Source: Rachicladosporium sp. CCFEE 5018 (lineage: Eukaryota > Ascomycota > Dothideomycetes > Cladosporiales > Cladosporiaceae). From it: a DNA stretch of 64,000 nucleotides. Every line of letters begins with the position of its first letter. The first letter of the stretch is position 1. Of this stretch, positions 52,584 to 63,700 are shown piece after piece. The notes below the pieces were generated by a model. That model did not search any database and was not told where the DNA came from. It saw only the letters and a list, made by a program, of their open reading frames with translations. The DNA is taken from NCBI GenBank assembly GCA_002077045.2, contig KZ111140.1:3232990-3296989 (forward strand). Reading direction: 5' to 3'. The position numbers were made by a program, and so were the translations under genes.

Positions 52584-53780
52584 TCAGTACTTATCGTTGA
52601 TAGCATCGTAGTCCATAAGCTCCTGCGCGGTCGGACGCGCAGTGGAACTCGAGCGATTCTGCAGATTCTGCAGCGACTCCAACGGCACTTGCCCAGGCAG
52701 GCGCTCGAGTCGAAATCTCTCGTACATCCCACCATTGTCGTTGATGGGAGTCTCAAAACCAGTCACAGTGTACAGGCCATCATACCTAAGGCCTGCAGGA
52801 GGTCCCCACGTCGGCTTACCTGCTGCGCGAAGGACTCGCACGGGTTGGCCTACGCGATGCGAGGCTTTGAGCGCCTGTGTCCCAGTGCTCGAGGGCATGG
52901 GTTTCTTGGGATCGGTGTTGTCCGCACTGTTCGAGCCGGAGTAGAGAATCATGTCTCCCTCATCTCTGTCGAGCGTGCTGTACTTGCCGGAGACTACCAC
53001 CGACCAGGCGCCTGTGTCCACGTGCCCCGCAATCCCGGCTTGCTTCTGCCCGTGGGCGCCGTTGAAGATCGCGAGTAATTGCGAGGGGTACCATTGTCCG
53101 ACTTGGATGTCGTTATGGCCATAGACCTTGGCGCTCTTCTTCTGATAGCGGTCGTCTAGCATCCAGCCTTTTCGCACACCGCCTGTGCGCTTGGCACCGT
53201 ACATGATGCCGCCGGGACGGAAGTGGCGATTAGTGGGTGAAGGAACACGGCGTGGGACTGTGGGCTCGTCGCCGGAGGCATTGCCACGTGAAGTCCGGCT
53301 CGTGGTCGGACTGAGAGGAGGGGACTCGGTCTCGCTCTCGTCTAATACCTCGCCCTTACCCCAATTTTCCGCCACCCACTTGTCATTCAACTGTTGCGCA
53401 TAGATCTTGAAGCGCGGCTCGAAGAAATAGGTATCACCGTAGATGAGCTTCAGCGCAGCATCAACTTGCGACGCTTTCCTGATGGCCTCAGTCATGCTGA
53501 CCTCTTGATCGAGCCAGCGCAGAAAGCTAGCAAGACGAGGCAGGAGATTCTTGACATCTGTTCCAGTTGTGACTGGTGCTTGCGCCTTCTTTGATTGTAG
53601 AGCTAGAGGCTGGATGTTATTCTTGCGCTGAGTGACGATCCAGTCGATGCGCGCCTTGGTGGTGTTGGCGATGAACGTGGGCTCTGCTTCCAAAGTGTCG
53701 AGTAAGGCATTGACGGCCGTGAAGGTCGGTGCAGAGGGCGGTGCCACGTCGATGTCCATGGCTTGCTGCTGCGCGGCCAT
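52584..53780 (-). CDS. SRA-YDG domain protein
   Basis: Single exon, 398 aa. Residues 1-185 form a helical region that resembles nothing I know. The SRA-YDG domain spans about 190-350: YGHNDIQVGQWYPSQL, AGIAGHVDTGAWSVVVSGKY, GDMILYSGSNSADN, and VRVLRAAGKPTWGPPAGLRY ending in YDGLY. The domain binds methylated CpG in UHRF1 and in plant SUVH proteins. No RING, PHD, SET or nuclease domain is attached, so this may act as a reader or adaptor. In a genome with RIP this is of interest, but a link to RIP or DNA methylation is only inference. Confidence 0.85.
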   Translation of the reverse strand: MAAQQQAMDIDVAPPSAPTFTAVNALLDTLEAEPTFIANTTKARIDWIVTQRKNNIQPLALQSKKAQAPVTTGTDVKNLLPRLASFLRWLDQEVSMTEAIRKASQVDAALKLIYGDTYFFEPRFKIYAQQLNDKWVAENWGKGEVLDESETESPPLSPTTSRTSRGNASGDEPTVPRRVPSPTNRHFRPGGIMYGAKRTGGVRKGWMLDDRYQKKSAKVYGHNDIQVGQWYPSQLLAIFNGAHGQKQAGIAGHVDTGAWSVVVSGKYSTLDRDEGDMILYSGSNSADNTDPKKPMPSSTGTQALKASHRVGQPVRVLRAAGKPTWGPPAGLRYDGLYTVTGFETPINDNGGMYERFRLERLPGQVPLESLQNLQNRSSSTARPTAQELMDYDAINDKY

Positions 53781-54130
53781 GGCGTTGTTCCCGTCTTAGG
53801 GCGGACGAGATTGACGACGCAGGCGATGCGCAACGCAATATCGCGACGACGTTGTTGCCTGGACTGCCATCATCAGCATTGTGGTCAAATCACTACTATA
53901 GCGACGACAGCAGCGACAGCGACGACGCCATCGCATGCAGCGACATAGCGACCGTAGCGAAAGTAACAAGTGAGGTCGCGAACCCGGATATAGCTTACCT
54001 AACGTATAAATCTTTAACAGTTATACCGTTGTTAATTTGTTATTAGGTTATAGATATAGGTCCTTAAGTGCTTACGTAATATAATAGTAGAGAAAGAGAA
54101 AGAGAGAAAGAGCTAGCCTTATATAAGATA
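53781..54130. other. Spacer before LINE, microsatellite and purine tract
   Basis: Contains a GAC/AGC-rich stretch (GACGACAGCAGCGACAGCGA at about 53903-53922) and a purine tract (GAGAAAGAGAAAGAGAGAAA near 54090). AT content rises from about 54000, close to the LINE insertion border. Confidence 0.5.
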
Positions 54131-54320
54131 AGATAAGAATTCATACGCCTGATTTGATGCTCTAGTAGCCCATGCAGGAAGCTATCCTATAAACTGTCTA
54201 AGAAGGAAACCACTTATTATAGTAAAAACCCCCAATCCTGTCTCTTGCCTCGCTTTTGTAGTTAGCTTGCCTTCTGGAAGTGCACTAGGCTGTGTGCCAG
54301 GTGTGCTCCTACTCCTTGTC

Positions 54321-57300
54321 TTAAGTAAGCAACCTCCTCTTGCCTGCTTCCTCCCTCCTCTCTAGCTCCCTTTCAGTCTCCTCTGCAAGTTTGAACTGTG
54401 CAATGTATCCTTCATCTAGGATCCACTGAGTGATCCTTTTCAGGTCATCTGGGCTGTTCATCATAGCCCTGAATGATCTGTCCTTTGCTTGCCTCCAGAT
54501 CTCTCTTCTCCCTTGTGCCCAGAACTTACAGCTCATCACCATGTGCTTGACATTCTGAGAGGGATAGCCACACTGGCATTGTGGTGAATCAACTCCTGGA
54601 ACTCTTCTCCTATGTAGGTAGGAGTTCAGCCCTACATGGCCACTCCTGAGCTGTGTTGCAATGCTGCTCTGTGCCCTCTTCAGGCTGATGTGTAGTTTTG
54701 ATGGAGTGCCTTGGAAGTCCATCCTCTCCTTCCCTGCCTTGTCCCTATAGAAGTGTGCAGCCTGCCATGTTGTTAGGTCTGCAGGGTTCCTGTCCTGAGC
54801 TAGGTGGTTGTCCTGGACTGGCCAGCTCCTTTCCCATGTCCTATAGGCCATCCTCTTAGCCTTCTCCTGGGTAGGCTCCCTAGATCTGCCTTCTGGGATG
54901 GAATCCCAGGTTGCTAAGTCTAGCTCCCTCTGTGGTGCCCTCTTGCTACCATTGTGTGCCCTCCTGATCTTGGCTATGGCTGCCTGAATGGTACCCTGGG
55001 CTTGGTGGGTTGAGGAAGCCTTTGAGTATTGCACCCTGAGCTGGGTCAGGTATTCCTGGATTGGGAGAGTGGCTGTCTCATGGTGCACCATCCTAGAGCT
55101 GGTTGTCTTGTATGCTCCTGTGATTGTCCTAAGGCACCTGGTCTGGATAGCCTGGATTGGCTTTGTGAGGCTGCTTGGAATCTTGCCTTTCTTGTTAGGC
55201 TGGGCCCAGACCTGTGCTCCATAGGTCAGAGCTGTCCTGATTACAACATCATAGAGGGTCTTGGCCCTCTGGAAGGTGGCTCCCCAGGTTGAGTATGTGA
55301 GCCTAGTGAGAGACTGTGTCTGTATCTCCGCCTTCTGCTGTATCTGCTTAACATGTGCTCCCCACTTGAGTTTTGGGTCTAGGTAGACTCCTAGGAGCCT
55401 GAGAGAGGTGCGGGGTTGGGTGGTATGTCCCTGGATCTGTATAGTGGCCTTGAGGTTGTGTTTCTTCCTTGCCCTAGTGAAGTGGATGAGCTGGTACTTC
55501 TCTGGTGCAAACTTGACTCCATGTTTCTTTGCCCAATCCTCACATTTCTTATGCTGAGCTGTGAGGATCCTGCAGTTCTCCTCTGTGGAGTGGGACCAGG
55601 CTAGGATGTTTGTGTCATCCACAAACCCCCCAGCTGAAGACCTTGGGGTCTCCAGCATTGGTAGAAGTGTTCTAACAAAGAACAGGAACAGCACAGGAGA
55701 CAGGGTTGATCCCTGTGGGATCCCAGTAGAGGTAGGGATCTGAGGTCCCTGGAATGGTCCTAGGATCATAGATGTAGTCCTCTCCTGTAGGAATGACTGC
55801 ACAAAGTCTGTGAGCCACTCTGGGATTCCAGCTTGCCTCATGTTGTGAACCAGCCTAGTGTGGGAGACATTGTCAAATGCCCCAGAAATGTCTAGGCTGA
55901 GCATTGAGGCCACAAGCCCCTTATCCTGTCCCCAGATTGTATACACCTGTTCAGTGAGGAGCTCAATTGCAGAGAGAGTTGACCTCTGTGGTCTAGCTCC
56001 CATCTGTTCTCCAGGGAACAGGCTGTGGACCTCAGCTGCTTTAGAGAGCCTGTTAGCTACAGCCTTCTCAAGTGTCTTCCCTAGAGTATTGAGGAGGGCA
56101 ATTGGTCTGTATGACTTTGGAGTGTCATATCTTGGCTTCTGTGGCTTCTTCAAGACCACTGTGTTAGACTCTTTGAACTGCCTTGGATGGTACCCAATTG
56201 TAACACAGGCTGTGAAGAGCATGGCTAGGGGCCTGCTTAGTGTGTTCCTACAGTACTTCAGGAATCTGTTTGGGATCTTGTCTGGACCTGGTGCCTTGTC
56301 ACTTGGTAGGCCCTTGAGGATGTCTGCAACCTCTGCTGCTCCTATGCTCTGTGGAATCCTAGTGATGTCTTCTAGGTAGGCTGTGCCAGGGATGTCGCTT
56401 GTGTCTGCCTGGACTGGTGGAGGGAAGAAGTGCTCTGCCATGGCCCTGGCTTTTCCCTCCTCTGTATCCTGTAGCCTTCCAGCTTTGTCCAGAATGTCAG
56501 GGACCTGTGGTAGGGTAGCCATGTCCCTAGGGTCCTTCCTTGCCCATTTGCCTAGCTTCCAGATCTTGCTTGGATCTCTTGCTGCTTCAGCTACAGCAAT
56601 TCTCCAGCCCTGTGCTTTGTCTCTCCTGATCTGAGCCTTCTTCCTGTTTGTGGCTTGATTGTATAGGATCCAGCTCTCCTCTGTCTGTCTGGCAGTCCAT
56701 TGTCTTCTTGCCTGCCTTGCTTCTTTAACTGCCTTTGAGCACTGGAGTGTCCAGTATCCCTGTGCAATAGGAGAGGGCTTAGCTAGTGGGATATGGTCTC
56801 TAATTGTCTCCTGAATAGCTGTAGTGATCTGGTCCACCCTGTTGTCAATGTCCTCCTTAGAACAGAGCTGTTGCTGGCTCCAGTCTTGAAGCTTGAGTTC
56901 AAGCTGCAGATTGACCATGTCCCAGTTGGCCTTCTTCCATTGTGGCCTTAGAGGAGGATCCCTGTTCTGCCTTGGTTGTAAGTTGAACTCCATACAGATT
57001 GGGAGGTGATCTGAGGAGGACTCTAGGGCTTCTTCCACTTGACAGCTGAGTACTGTGTCTGAAATTGACTGTGAAACAAAGGCCAGGTCCAGGGTGCTCT
57101 GACTTCCTCTAGTCTTCCAGGTCACCATGCCCTGGGGTGTGACTAGATCCATCCCTAGGCTTTGTGCGGTTCCAATCAGGCTGTCTGCAATGTTGTGGTG
57201 TGTGTAGACAGTATTCCCTCCCCACCTGGGATGGTGAAGGTTGAAGTCTCCTGCTAGGATGTGGGCTCCCTCCTGGGAGAGGATCTCTGGGATCCATTCC

Positions 57301-57689
57301 AGGGTGCCAGGTTCCTTGCTGCCGTGTGATTGTGGAGGAGGATTATATAGGCTGTGAACCCAGATCTTGCCCTGCTGGGTGTTCAGGCTGACTGAGGTGA
57401 TATCACCTCCTGCAGCCTTAGGTGTCTCTTCTCTTCTCCACTGGGTGATGTCTAGGGCCTTGCTGATGTAGATGCAGGTCCTGCTCTTTGCATACTGTGG
57501 AAAGACTAGGTGGTAGGCTGGGTGTTTGACAGTAGTATATTGTCCAGGGTTTGGGTTCAGCCATGGTTCCTGGACAGTAACCACTTGGTGTACCTGTGGG
57601 TCCAGTTCCTGGAGGAAGTGGTGCTGGACCTTGTCTTTGCTTTTGTTAACATTGTACTGTGTGATAGTCCATTTGGTGTGGCCAATCAT
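54321..57689 (-). CDS. LINE ORF2: endonuclease and reverse transcriptase (left copy)
   Basis: 1,122 aa, intact. The apurinic-type endonuclease covers about 1-235: YNVNKSKDKV at the start, QEPWLNP, LAGDFNLHHPRWGG with the catalytic Asp and Asn, and SSDHLPI with the catalytic Asp-His pair. The reverse transcriptase covers about 500-770: KSYRPIALLNTLGKTLE, LSLDISGAFDNVSH, GIPQGSTLSPVLF, and the active-site box GGFVDD (Phe689-Val690-Asp691-Asp692) in place of the usual YxDD/FADD. LRLLGVYLDPKLKW follows. Near the C-terminus lies a Cys-His motif C-x-C-x8-H-x4-C (CQCGYPSQNVKHMVMSC). I see no RNase H domain between the two. The ATG overlaps the ORF1 stop (ATGA). Confidence 0.95.
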   Translation of the reverse strand: MIGHTKWTITQYNVNKSKDKVQHHFLQELDPQVHQVVTVQEPWLNPNPGQYTTVKHPAYHLVFPQYAKSRTCIYISKALDITQWRREETPKAAGGDITSVSLNTQQGKIWVHSLYNPPPQSHGSKEPGTLEWIPEILSQEGAHILAGDFNLHHPRWGGNTVYTHHNIADSLIGTAQSLGMDLVTPQGMVTWKTRGSQSTLDLAFVSQSISDTVLSCQVEEALESSSDHLPICMEFNLQPRQNRDPPLRPQWKKANWDMVNLQLELKLQDWSQQQLCSKEDIDNRVDQITTAIQETIRDHIPLAKPSPIAQGYWTLQCSKAVKEARQARRQWTARQTEESWILYNQATNRKKAQIRRDKAQGWRIAVAEAARDPSKIWKLGKWARKDPRDMATLPQVPDILDKAGRLQDTEEGKARAMAEHFFPPPVQADTSDIPGTAYLEDITRIPQSIGAAEVADILKGLPSDKAPGPDKIPNRFLKYCRNTLSRPLAMLFTACVTIGYHPRQFKESNTVVLKKPQKPRYDTPKSYRPIALLNTLGKTLEKAVANRLSKAAEVHSLFPGEQMGARPQRSTLSAIELLTEQVYTIWGQDKGLVASMLSLDISGAFDNVSHTRLVHNMRQAGIPEWLTDFVQSFLQERTTSMILGPFQGPQIPTSTGIPQGSTLSPVLFLFFVRTLLPMLETPRSSAGGFVDDTNILAWSHSTEENCRILTAQHKKCEDWAKKHGVKFAPEKYQLIHFTRARKKHNLKATIQIQGHTTQPRTSLRLLGVYLDPKLKWGAHVKQIQQKAEIQTQSLTRLTYSTWGATFQRAKTLYDVVIRTALTYGAQVWAQPNKKGKIPSSLTKPIQAIQTRCLRTITGAYKTTSSRMVHHETATLPIQEYLTQLRVQYSKASSTHQAQGTIQAAIAKIRRAHNGSKRAPQRELDLATWDSIPEGRSREPTQEKAKRMAYRTWERSWPVQDNHLAQDRNPADLTTWQAAHFYRDKAGKERMDFQGTPSKLHISLKRAQSSIATQLRSGHVGLNSYLHRRRVPGVDSPQCQCGYPSQNVKHMVMSCKFWAQGRREIWRQAKDRSFRAMMNSPDDLKRITQWILDEGYIAQFKLAEETERELERREEAGKRRLLT

Positions 57690-59165
57690 TGGGAGGGTGT
57701 AGTATCCATAGTCTCATCTGTAGTTGTTTGGGTTGGGGTTGGAGTATCCCCTATTGTGATATGTTGGACCCCTTGATTGTTGATCGCATTGTGGTTAGTC
57801 TGTTGTGTCTGGTGCTGGATTTTGTCCCCAATCTTAGGCTGGTTTGCTTCAGGTTGGTCCAGTTTCCTTGGCCTGCCAACTGGCCTCTTCTGGCCTTCCT
57901 GTGCTGGAATGTATTTCCTCTTCTTCTGGCTAGCCTCCTGCCACCCTTCCTCTGCACTCTGAGAGCTCTCTTCTTCTGTCTGGTACTGGCCTGCATCTCC
58001 TGTCCTGATTGTTGTGGCCTTGGCTTGGGCTGCAATCCTTGTGGGGCAGCTCTGGTCCCAGGCTGGGTGCTTCTTGCCACAGTTTGCACACCTCACTCCT
58101 GTAGTTGTTGTGCACTCCTTTGTATTATGGTCCTGTGCACACTTGCCACACTTCTGCCTTGCTGTGCAGTTTGGTGCTACATGCCCATAGCCCTGGCACT
58201 TGAAGCACTGCATAATCCTGAAGCTGGACTTGAATATCTCTGTGGTCTTGAGCTCTGCCTTCCAGACTAGCCCCTTGTTAATGATCCTATTAGCCTGCTC
58301 TCCTGTGTTGAGCCAGAAAATGACTGAACTATGTGTCTGTCCTGGGTTGTGCTTCTTCCTCAGCCAAGCTGCTCTTAGAAACTCACTCCCTGGTGCAACA
58401 GCCTGGTTCTCCCTCTGTAGCTCTTTGAGCTGGCTCTCCTCTGTAGGGCTGAAGCTAAGTGGTATCCCATGTACCAGAACTTGAAATGCCTGGGCTGTGA
58501 TCCTTGCTGATGGTGCAAGCCTTTCAGTCCAGCTCTTAGTCTTCTCAAGCTCCTTCTTAGCCTCTTGTCCTGTTGTGAACACCTTGATGCTCCCACTCCC
58601 CGTCTGCTTTGCCCCAATGACCTCCTTCCTTCCAATCCTCTTCACTAGCTCCTCACAGGAGAGTCCTGCAATCTCCTTACGCTCCTCTGGGTCTTGAATC
58701 CTGACTGTCACCCCTGTAGGCTGTTCTTTGGCTGCAGCTCTTGCCCAGGTTCTCTGCTGGCTCTGCTGGCTCTGCTGTCCCTGGAGGGTGCTCCTCTGGA
58801 ACTCTTTTCTGAAGTCTTTAATCTCCTGGAGGAGGAGGTTGGTGCTTGGGCTTTGTTGTTGTTGTCTTGAGGTCCTGGCTTGGAGGATGTTGATGACATG
58901 AGCAGCCTTCTGAAGCAGGATCTTGTATGCCCTAGCATGTAAGTCCTGTCCTTCACAGGCCTCTAAGATGTCCTTCTGGAGTGCTTGAACTGTCTGGGTG
59001 TCTAGGGTCTGGTGCTGTTGGGAAGGTGTCTTCCTCTGCTGTAGGGGGAACCCCTGACTTCCTCCTACTCCCCGCTGTCCTCCACCTCTGTCCTGTCGCT
59101 GTTCCCTGTCTTCAGTAACATCCTCTCCTCCACTCTGATCGCTTCCTTGTTCCTTAGGTGTGTAC
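57686..59165 (-). CDS. LINE ORF1: gag-like zinc-knuckle protein (left copy, 5' part missing)
   Basis: The frame is open from the gap edge to TGA at 57686-57688 (about 493 residues seen). After a Gln-rich, probably coiled N-terminal part come three Cys-His zinc knuckles: CFKCQGYGHVAPNC, CGKCAQDHNTKEC and CANCGKKHPAWDQSC. A basic AT-hook-like RPVGRPRK lies near the end. ORF1 proteins of this kind bind the element's RNA and form the particle needed for retrotransposition. The start codon is lost in the gap. Confidence 0.9.
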
Positions 59166-59265
59166 NNNNNNNNNNNNNNNNNNNNNNNNNNNNNNNNNNN
59201 NNNNNNNNNNNNNNNNNNNNNNNNNNNNNNNNNNNNNNNNNNNNNNNNNNNNNNNNNNNNNNNNN
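59166..59265. other. Assembly gap (100 N) at a centre of symmetry
   Basis: The bases on each side are exact reverse complements (TTAGGTGTGTAC and GTACACACCTAA), so the gap lies at the axis of a very long inverted repeat. Confidence 0.99.
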
Positions 59266-60745
59266 GTACACACCTAAGGAACAAGGAAGCGATCAGAGTG
59301 GAGGAGAGGATGTTACTGAAGACAGGGAACAGCGACAGGACAGAGGTGGAGGACAGCGGGGAGTAGGAGGAAGTCAGGGGTTCCCCCTACAGCAGAGGAA
59401 GACACCTTCCCAACAGCACCAGACCCTAGACACCCAGACAGTTCAAGCACTCCAGAAGGACATCTTAGAGGCCTGTGAAGGACAGGACTTACATGCTAGG
59501 GCATACAAGATCCTGCTTCAGAAGGCTGCTCATGTCATCAACATCCTCCAAGCCAGGACCTCAAGACAACAACAACAAAGCCCAAGCACCAACCTCCTCC
59601 TCCAGGAGATTAAAGACTTCAGAAAAGAGTTCCAGAGGAGCACCCTCCAGGGACAGCAGAGCCAGCAGAGCCAGCAGAGAACCTGGGCAAGAGCTGCAGC
59701 CAAAGAACAGCCTACAGGGGTGACAGTCAGGATTCAAGACCCAGAGGAGCGTAAGGAGATTGCAGGACTCTCCTGTGAGGAGCTAGTGAAGAGGATTGGA
59801 AGGAAGGAGGTCATTGGGGCAAAGCAGACGGGGAGTGGGAGCATCAAGGTGTTCACAACAGGACAAGAGGCTAAGAAGGAGCTTGAGAAGACTAAGAGCT
59901 GGACTGAAAGGCTTGCACCATCAGCAAGGATCACAGCCCAGGCATTTCAAGTTCTGGTACATGGGATACCACTTAGCTTCAGCCCTACAGAGGAGAGCCA
60001 GCTCAAAGAGCTACAGAGGGAGAACCAGGCTGTTGCACCAGGGAGTGAGTTTCTAAGAGCAGCTTGGCTGAGGAAGAAGCACAACCCAGGACAGACACAT
60101 AGTTCAGTCATTTTCTGGCTCAACACAGGAGAGCAGGCTAATAGGATCATTAACAAGGGGCTAGTCTGGAAGGCAGAGCTCAAGACCACAGAGATATTCA
60201 AGTCCAGCTTCAGGATTATGCAGTGCTTCAAGTGCCAGGGCTATGGGCATGTAGCACCAAACTGCACAGCAAGGCAGAAGTGTGGCAAGTGTGCACAGGA
60301 CCATAATACAAAGGAGTGCACAACAACTACAGGAGTGAGGTGTGCAAACTGTGGCAAGAAGCACCCAGCCTGGGACCAGAGCTGCCCCACAAGGATTGCA
60401 GCCCAAGCCAAGGCCACAACAATCAGGACAGGAGATGCAGGCCAGTACCAGACAGAAGAAGAGAGCTCTCAGAGTGCAGAGGAAGGGTGGCAGGAGGCTA
60501 GCCAGAAGAAGAGGAAATACATTCCAGCACAGGAAGGCCAGAAGAGGCCAGTTGGCAGGCCAAGGAAACTGGACCAACCTGAAGCAAACCAGCCTAAGAT
60601 TGGGGACAAAATCCAGCACCAGACACAACAGACTAACCACAATGCGATCAACAATCAAGGGGTCCAACATATCACAATAGGGGATACTCCAACCCCAACC
60701 CAAACAACTACAGATGAGACTATGGATACTACACCCTCCCAATGA
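59266..60745 (+). CDS. LINE ORF1 (right copy, 5' part missing)
   Basis: Same protein as the left-copy ORF1, from the gap edge (YTPKEQGSDQSGG) to TGA at 60743-60745. The three zinc knuckles are at about 60222-60400. The stop overlaps the ORF2 start. Confidence 0.9.
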
Positions 60746-63700
60746 TTGGCCACACCAAATGGACTATCACACAGTACAATGTTAACAAAAGCAAAGACAA
60801 GGTCCAGCACCACTTCCTCCAGGAACTGGACCCACAGGTACACCAAGTGGTTACTGTCCAGGAACCATGGCTGAACCCAAACCCTGGACAATATACTACT
60901 GTCAAACACCCAGCCTACCACCTAGTCTTTCCACAGTATGCAAAGAGCAGGACCTGCATCTACATCAGCAAGGCCCTAGACATCACCCAGTGGAGAAGAG
61001 AAGAGACACCTAAGGCTGCAGGAGGTGATATCACCTCAGTCAGCCTGAACACCCAGCAGGGCAAGATCTGGGTTCACAGCCTATATAATCCTCCTCCACA
61101 ATCACACGGCAGCAAGGAACCTGGCACCCTGGAATGGATCCCAGAGATCCTCTCCCAGGAGGGAGCCCACATCCTAGCAGGAGACTTCAACCTTCACCAT
61201 CCCAGGTGGGGAGGGAATACTGTCTACACACACCACAACATTGCAGACAGCCTGATTGGAACCGCACAAAGCCTAGGGATGGATCTAGTCACACCCCAGG
61301 GCATGGTGACCTGGAAGACTAGAGGAAGTCAGAGCACCCTGGACCTGGCCTTTGTTTCACAGTCAATTTCAGACACAGTACTCAGCTGTCAAGTGGAAGA
61401 AGCCCTAGAGTCCTCCTCAGATCACCTCCCAATCTGTATGGAGTTCAACTTACAACCAAGGCAGAACAGGGATCCTCCTCTAAGGCCACAATGGAAGAAG
61501 GCCAACTGGGACATGGTCAATCTGCAGCTTGAACTCAAGCTTCAAGACTGGAGCCAGCAACAGCTCTGTTCTAAGGAGGACATTGACAACAGGGTGGACC
61601 AGATCACTACAGCTATTCAGGAGACAATTAGAGACCATATCCCACTAGCTAAGCCCTCTCCTATTGCACAGGGATACTGGACACTCCAGTGCTCAAAGGC
61701 AGTTAAAGAAGCAAGGCAGGCAAGAAGACAATGGACTGCCAGACAGACAGAGGAGAGCTGGATCCTATACAATCAAGCCACAAACAGGAAGAAGGCTCAG
61801 ATCAGGAGAGACAAAGCACAGGGCTGGAGAATTGCTGTAGCTGAAGCAGCAAGAGATCCAAGCAAGATCTGGAAGCTAGGCAAATGGGCAAGGAAGGACC
61901 CTAGGGACATGGCTACCCTACCACAGGTCCCTGACATTCTGGACAAAGCTGGAAGGCTACAGGATACAGAGGAGGGAAAAGCCAGGGCCATGGCAGAGCA
62001 CTTCTTCCCTCCACCAGTCCAGGCAGACACAAGCGACATCCCTGGCACAGCCTACCTAGAAGACATCACTAGGATTCCACAGAGCATAGGAGCAGCAGAG
62101 GTTGCAGACATCCTCAAGGGCCTACCAAGTGACAAGGCACCAGGTCCAGACAAGATCCCAAACAGATTCCTGAAGTACTGTAGGAACACACTAAGCAGGC
62201 CCCTAGCCATGCTCTTCACAGCCTGTGTTACAATTGGGTACCATCCAAGGCAGTTCAAAGAGTCTAACACAGTGGTCTTGAAGAAGCCACAGAAGCCAAG
62301 ATATGACACTCCAAAGTCATACAGACCAATTGCCCTCCTCAATACTCTAGGGAAGACACTTGAGAAGGCTGTAGCTAACAGGCTCTCTAAAGCAGCTGAG
62401 GTCCACAGCCTGTTCCCTGGAGAACAGATGGGAGCTAGACCACAGAGGTCAACTCTCTCTGCAATTGAGCTCCTCACTGAACAGGTGTATACAATCTGGG
62501 GACAGGATAAGGGGCTTGTGGCCTCAATGCTCAGCCTAGACATTTCTGGGGCATTTGACAATGTCTCCCACACTAGGCTGGTTCACAACATGAGGCAAGC
62601 TGGAATCCCAGAGTGGCTCACAGACTTTGTGCAGTCATTCCTACAGGAGAGGACTACATCTATGATCCTAGGACCATTCCAGGGACCTCAGATCCCTACC
62701 TCTACTGGGATCCCACAGGGATCAACCCTGTCTCCTGTGCTGTTCCTGTTCTTTGTTAGAACACTTCTACCAATGCTGGAGACCCCAAGGTCTTCAGCTG
62801 GGGGGTTTGTGGATGACACAAACATCCTAGCCTGGTCCCACTCCACAGAGGAGAACTGCAGGATCCTCACAGCTCAGCATAAGAAATGTGAGGATTGGGC
62901 AAAGAAACATGGAGTCAAGTTTGCACCAGAGAAGTACCAGCTCATCCACTTCACTAGGGCAAGGAAGAAACACAACCTCAAGGCCACTATACAGATCCAG
63001 GGACATACCACCCAACCCCGCACCTCTCTCAGGCTCCTAGGAGTCTACCTAGACCCAAAACTCAAGTGGGGAGCACATGTTAAGCAGATACAGCAGAAGG
63101 CGGAGATACAGACACAGTCTCTCACTAGGCTCACATACTCAACCTGGGGAGCCACCTTCCAGAGGGCCAAGACCCTCTATGATGTTGTAATCAGGACAGC
63201 TCTGACCTATGGAGCACAGGTCTGGGCCCAGCCTAACAAGAAAGGCAAGATTCCAAGCAGCCTCACAAAGCCAATCCAGGCTATCCAGACCAGGTGCCTT
63301 AGGACAATCACAGGAGCATACAAGACAACCAGCTCTAGGATGGTGCACCATGAGACAGCCACTCTCCCAATCCAGGAATACCTGACCCAGCTCAGGGTGC
63401 AATACTCAAAGGCTTCCTCAACCCACCAAGCCCAGGGTACCATTCAGGCAGCCATAGCCAAGATCAGGAGGGCACACAATGGTAGCAAGAGGGCACCACA
63501 GAGGGAGCTAGACTTAGCAACCTGGGATTCCATCCCAGAAGGCAGATCTAGGGAGCCTACCCAGGAGAAGGCTAAGAGGATGGCCTATAGGACATGGGAA
63601 AGGAGCTGGCCAGTCCAGGACAACCACCTAGCTCAGGACAGGAACCCTGCAGACCTAACAACATGGCAGGCTGCACACTTCTATAGGGACAAGGCAGGGA

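Larger units (their letters stand above)
54131..59165 (-). mobile_element. Non-LTR retrotransposon (LINE), left copy
   Basis: Two long ORFs in the order expected for a LINE, read on the minus strand: a gag-like ORF1 and an ORF2 with endonuclease and reverse transcriptase. The 3' untranslated region (54131-54320) ends in AATTCTTATCTTATCTTAT, a short repeat tail instead of poly(A). The border is supported by the RIP-mutated relative at 7458, which ends at the same place. The 5' end lies in the gap. Host-like codon bias is lacking: CpG is strikingly rare and Arg is mostly AGG/AGA. No RIP-type damage is seen. Confidence 0.92.

Noticed and set aside
57689..58270. Plus-strand hydrophobic frames over the left LINE (and mirror frames in the right copy)
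   Set aside because: They are antisense shadows of ORF1; CAG/CCA-rich coding reads as Leu/Trp/Cys on the opposite strand.
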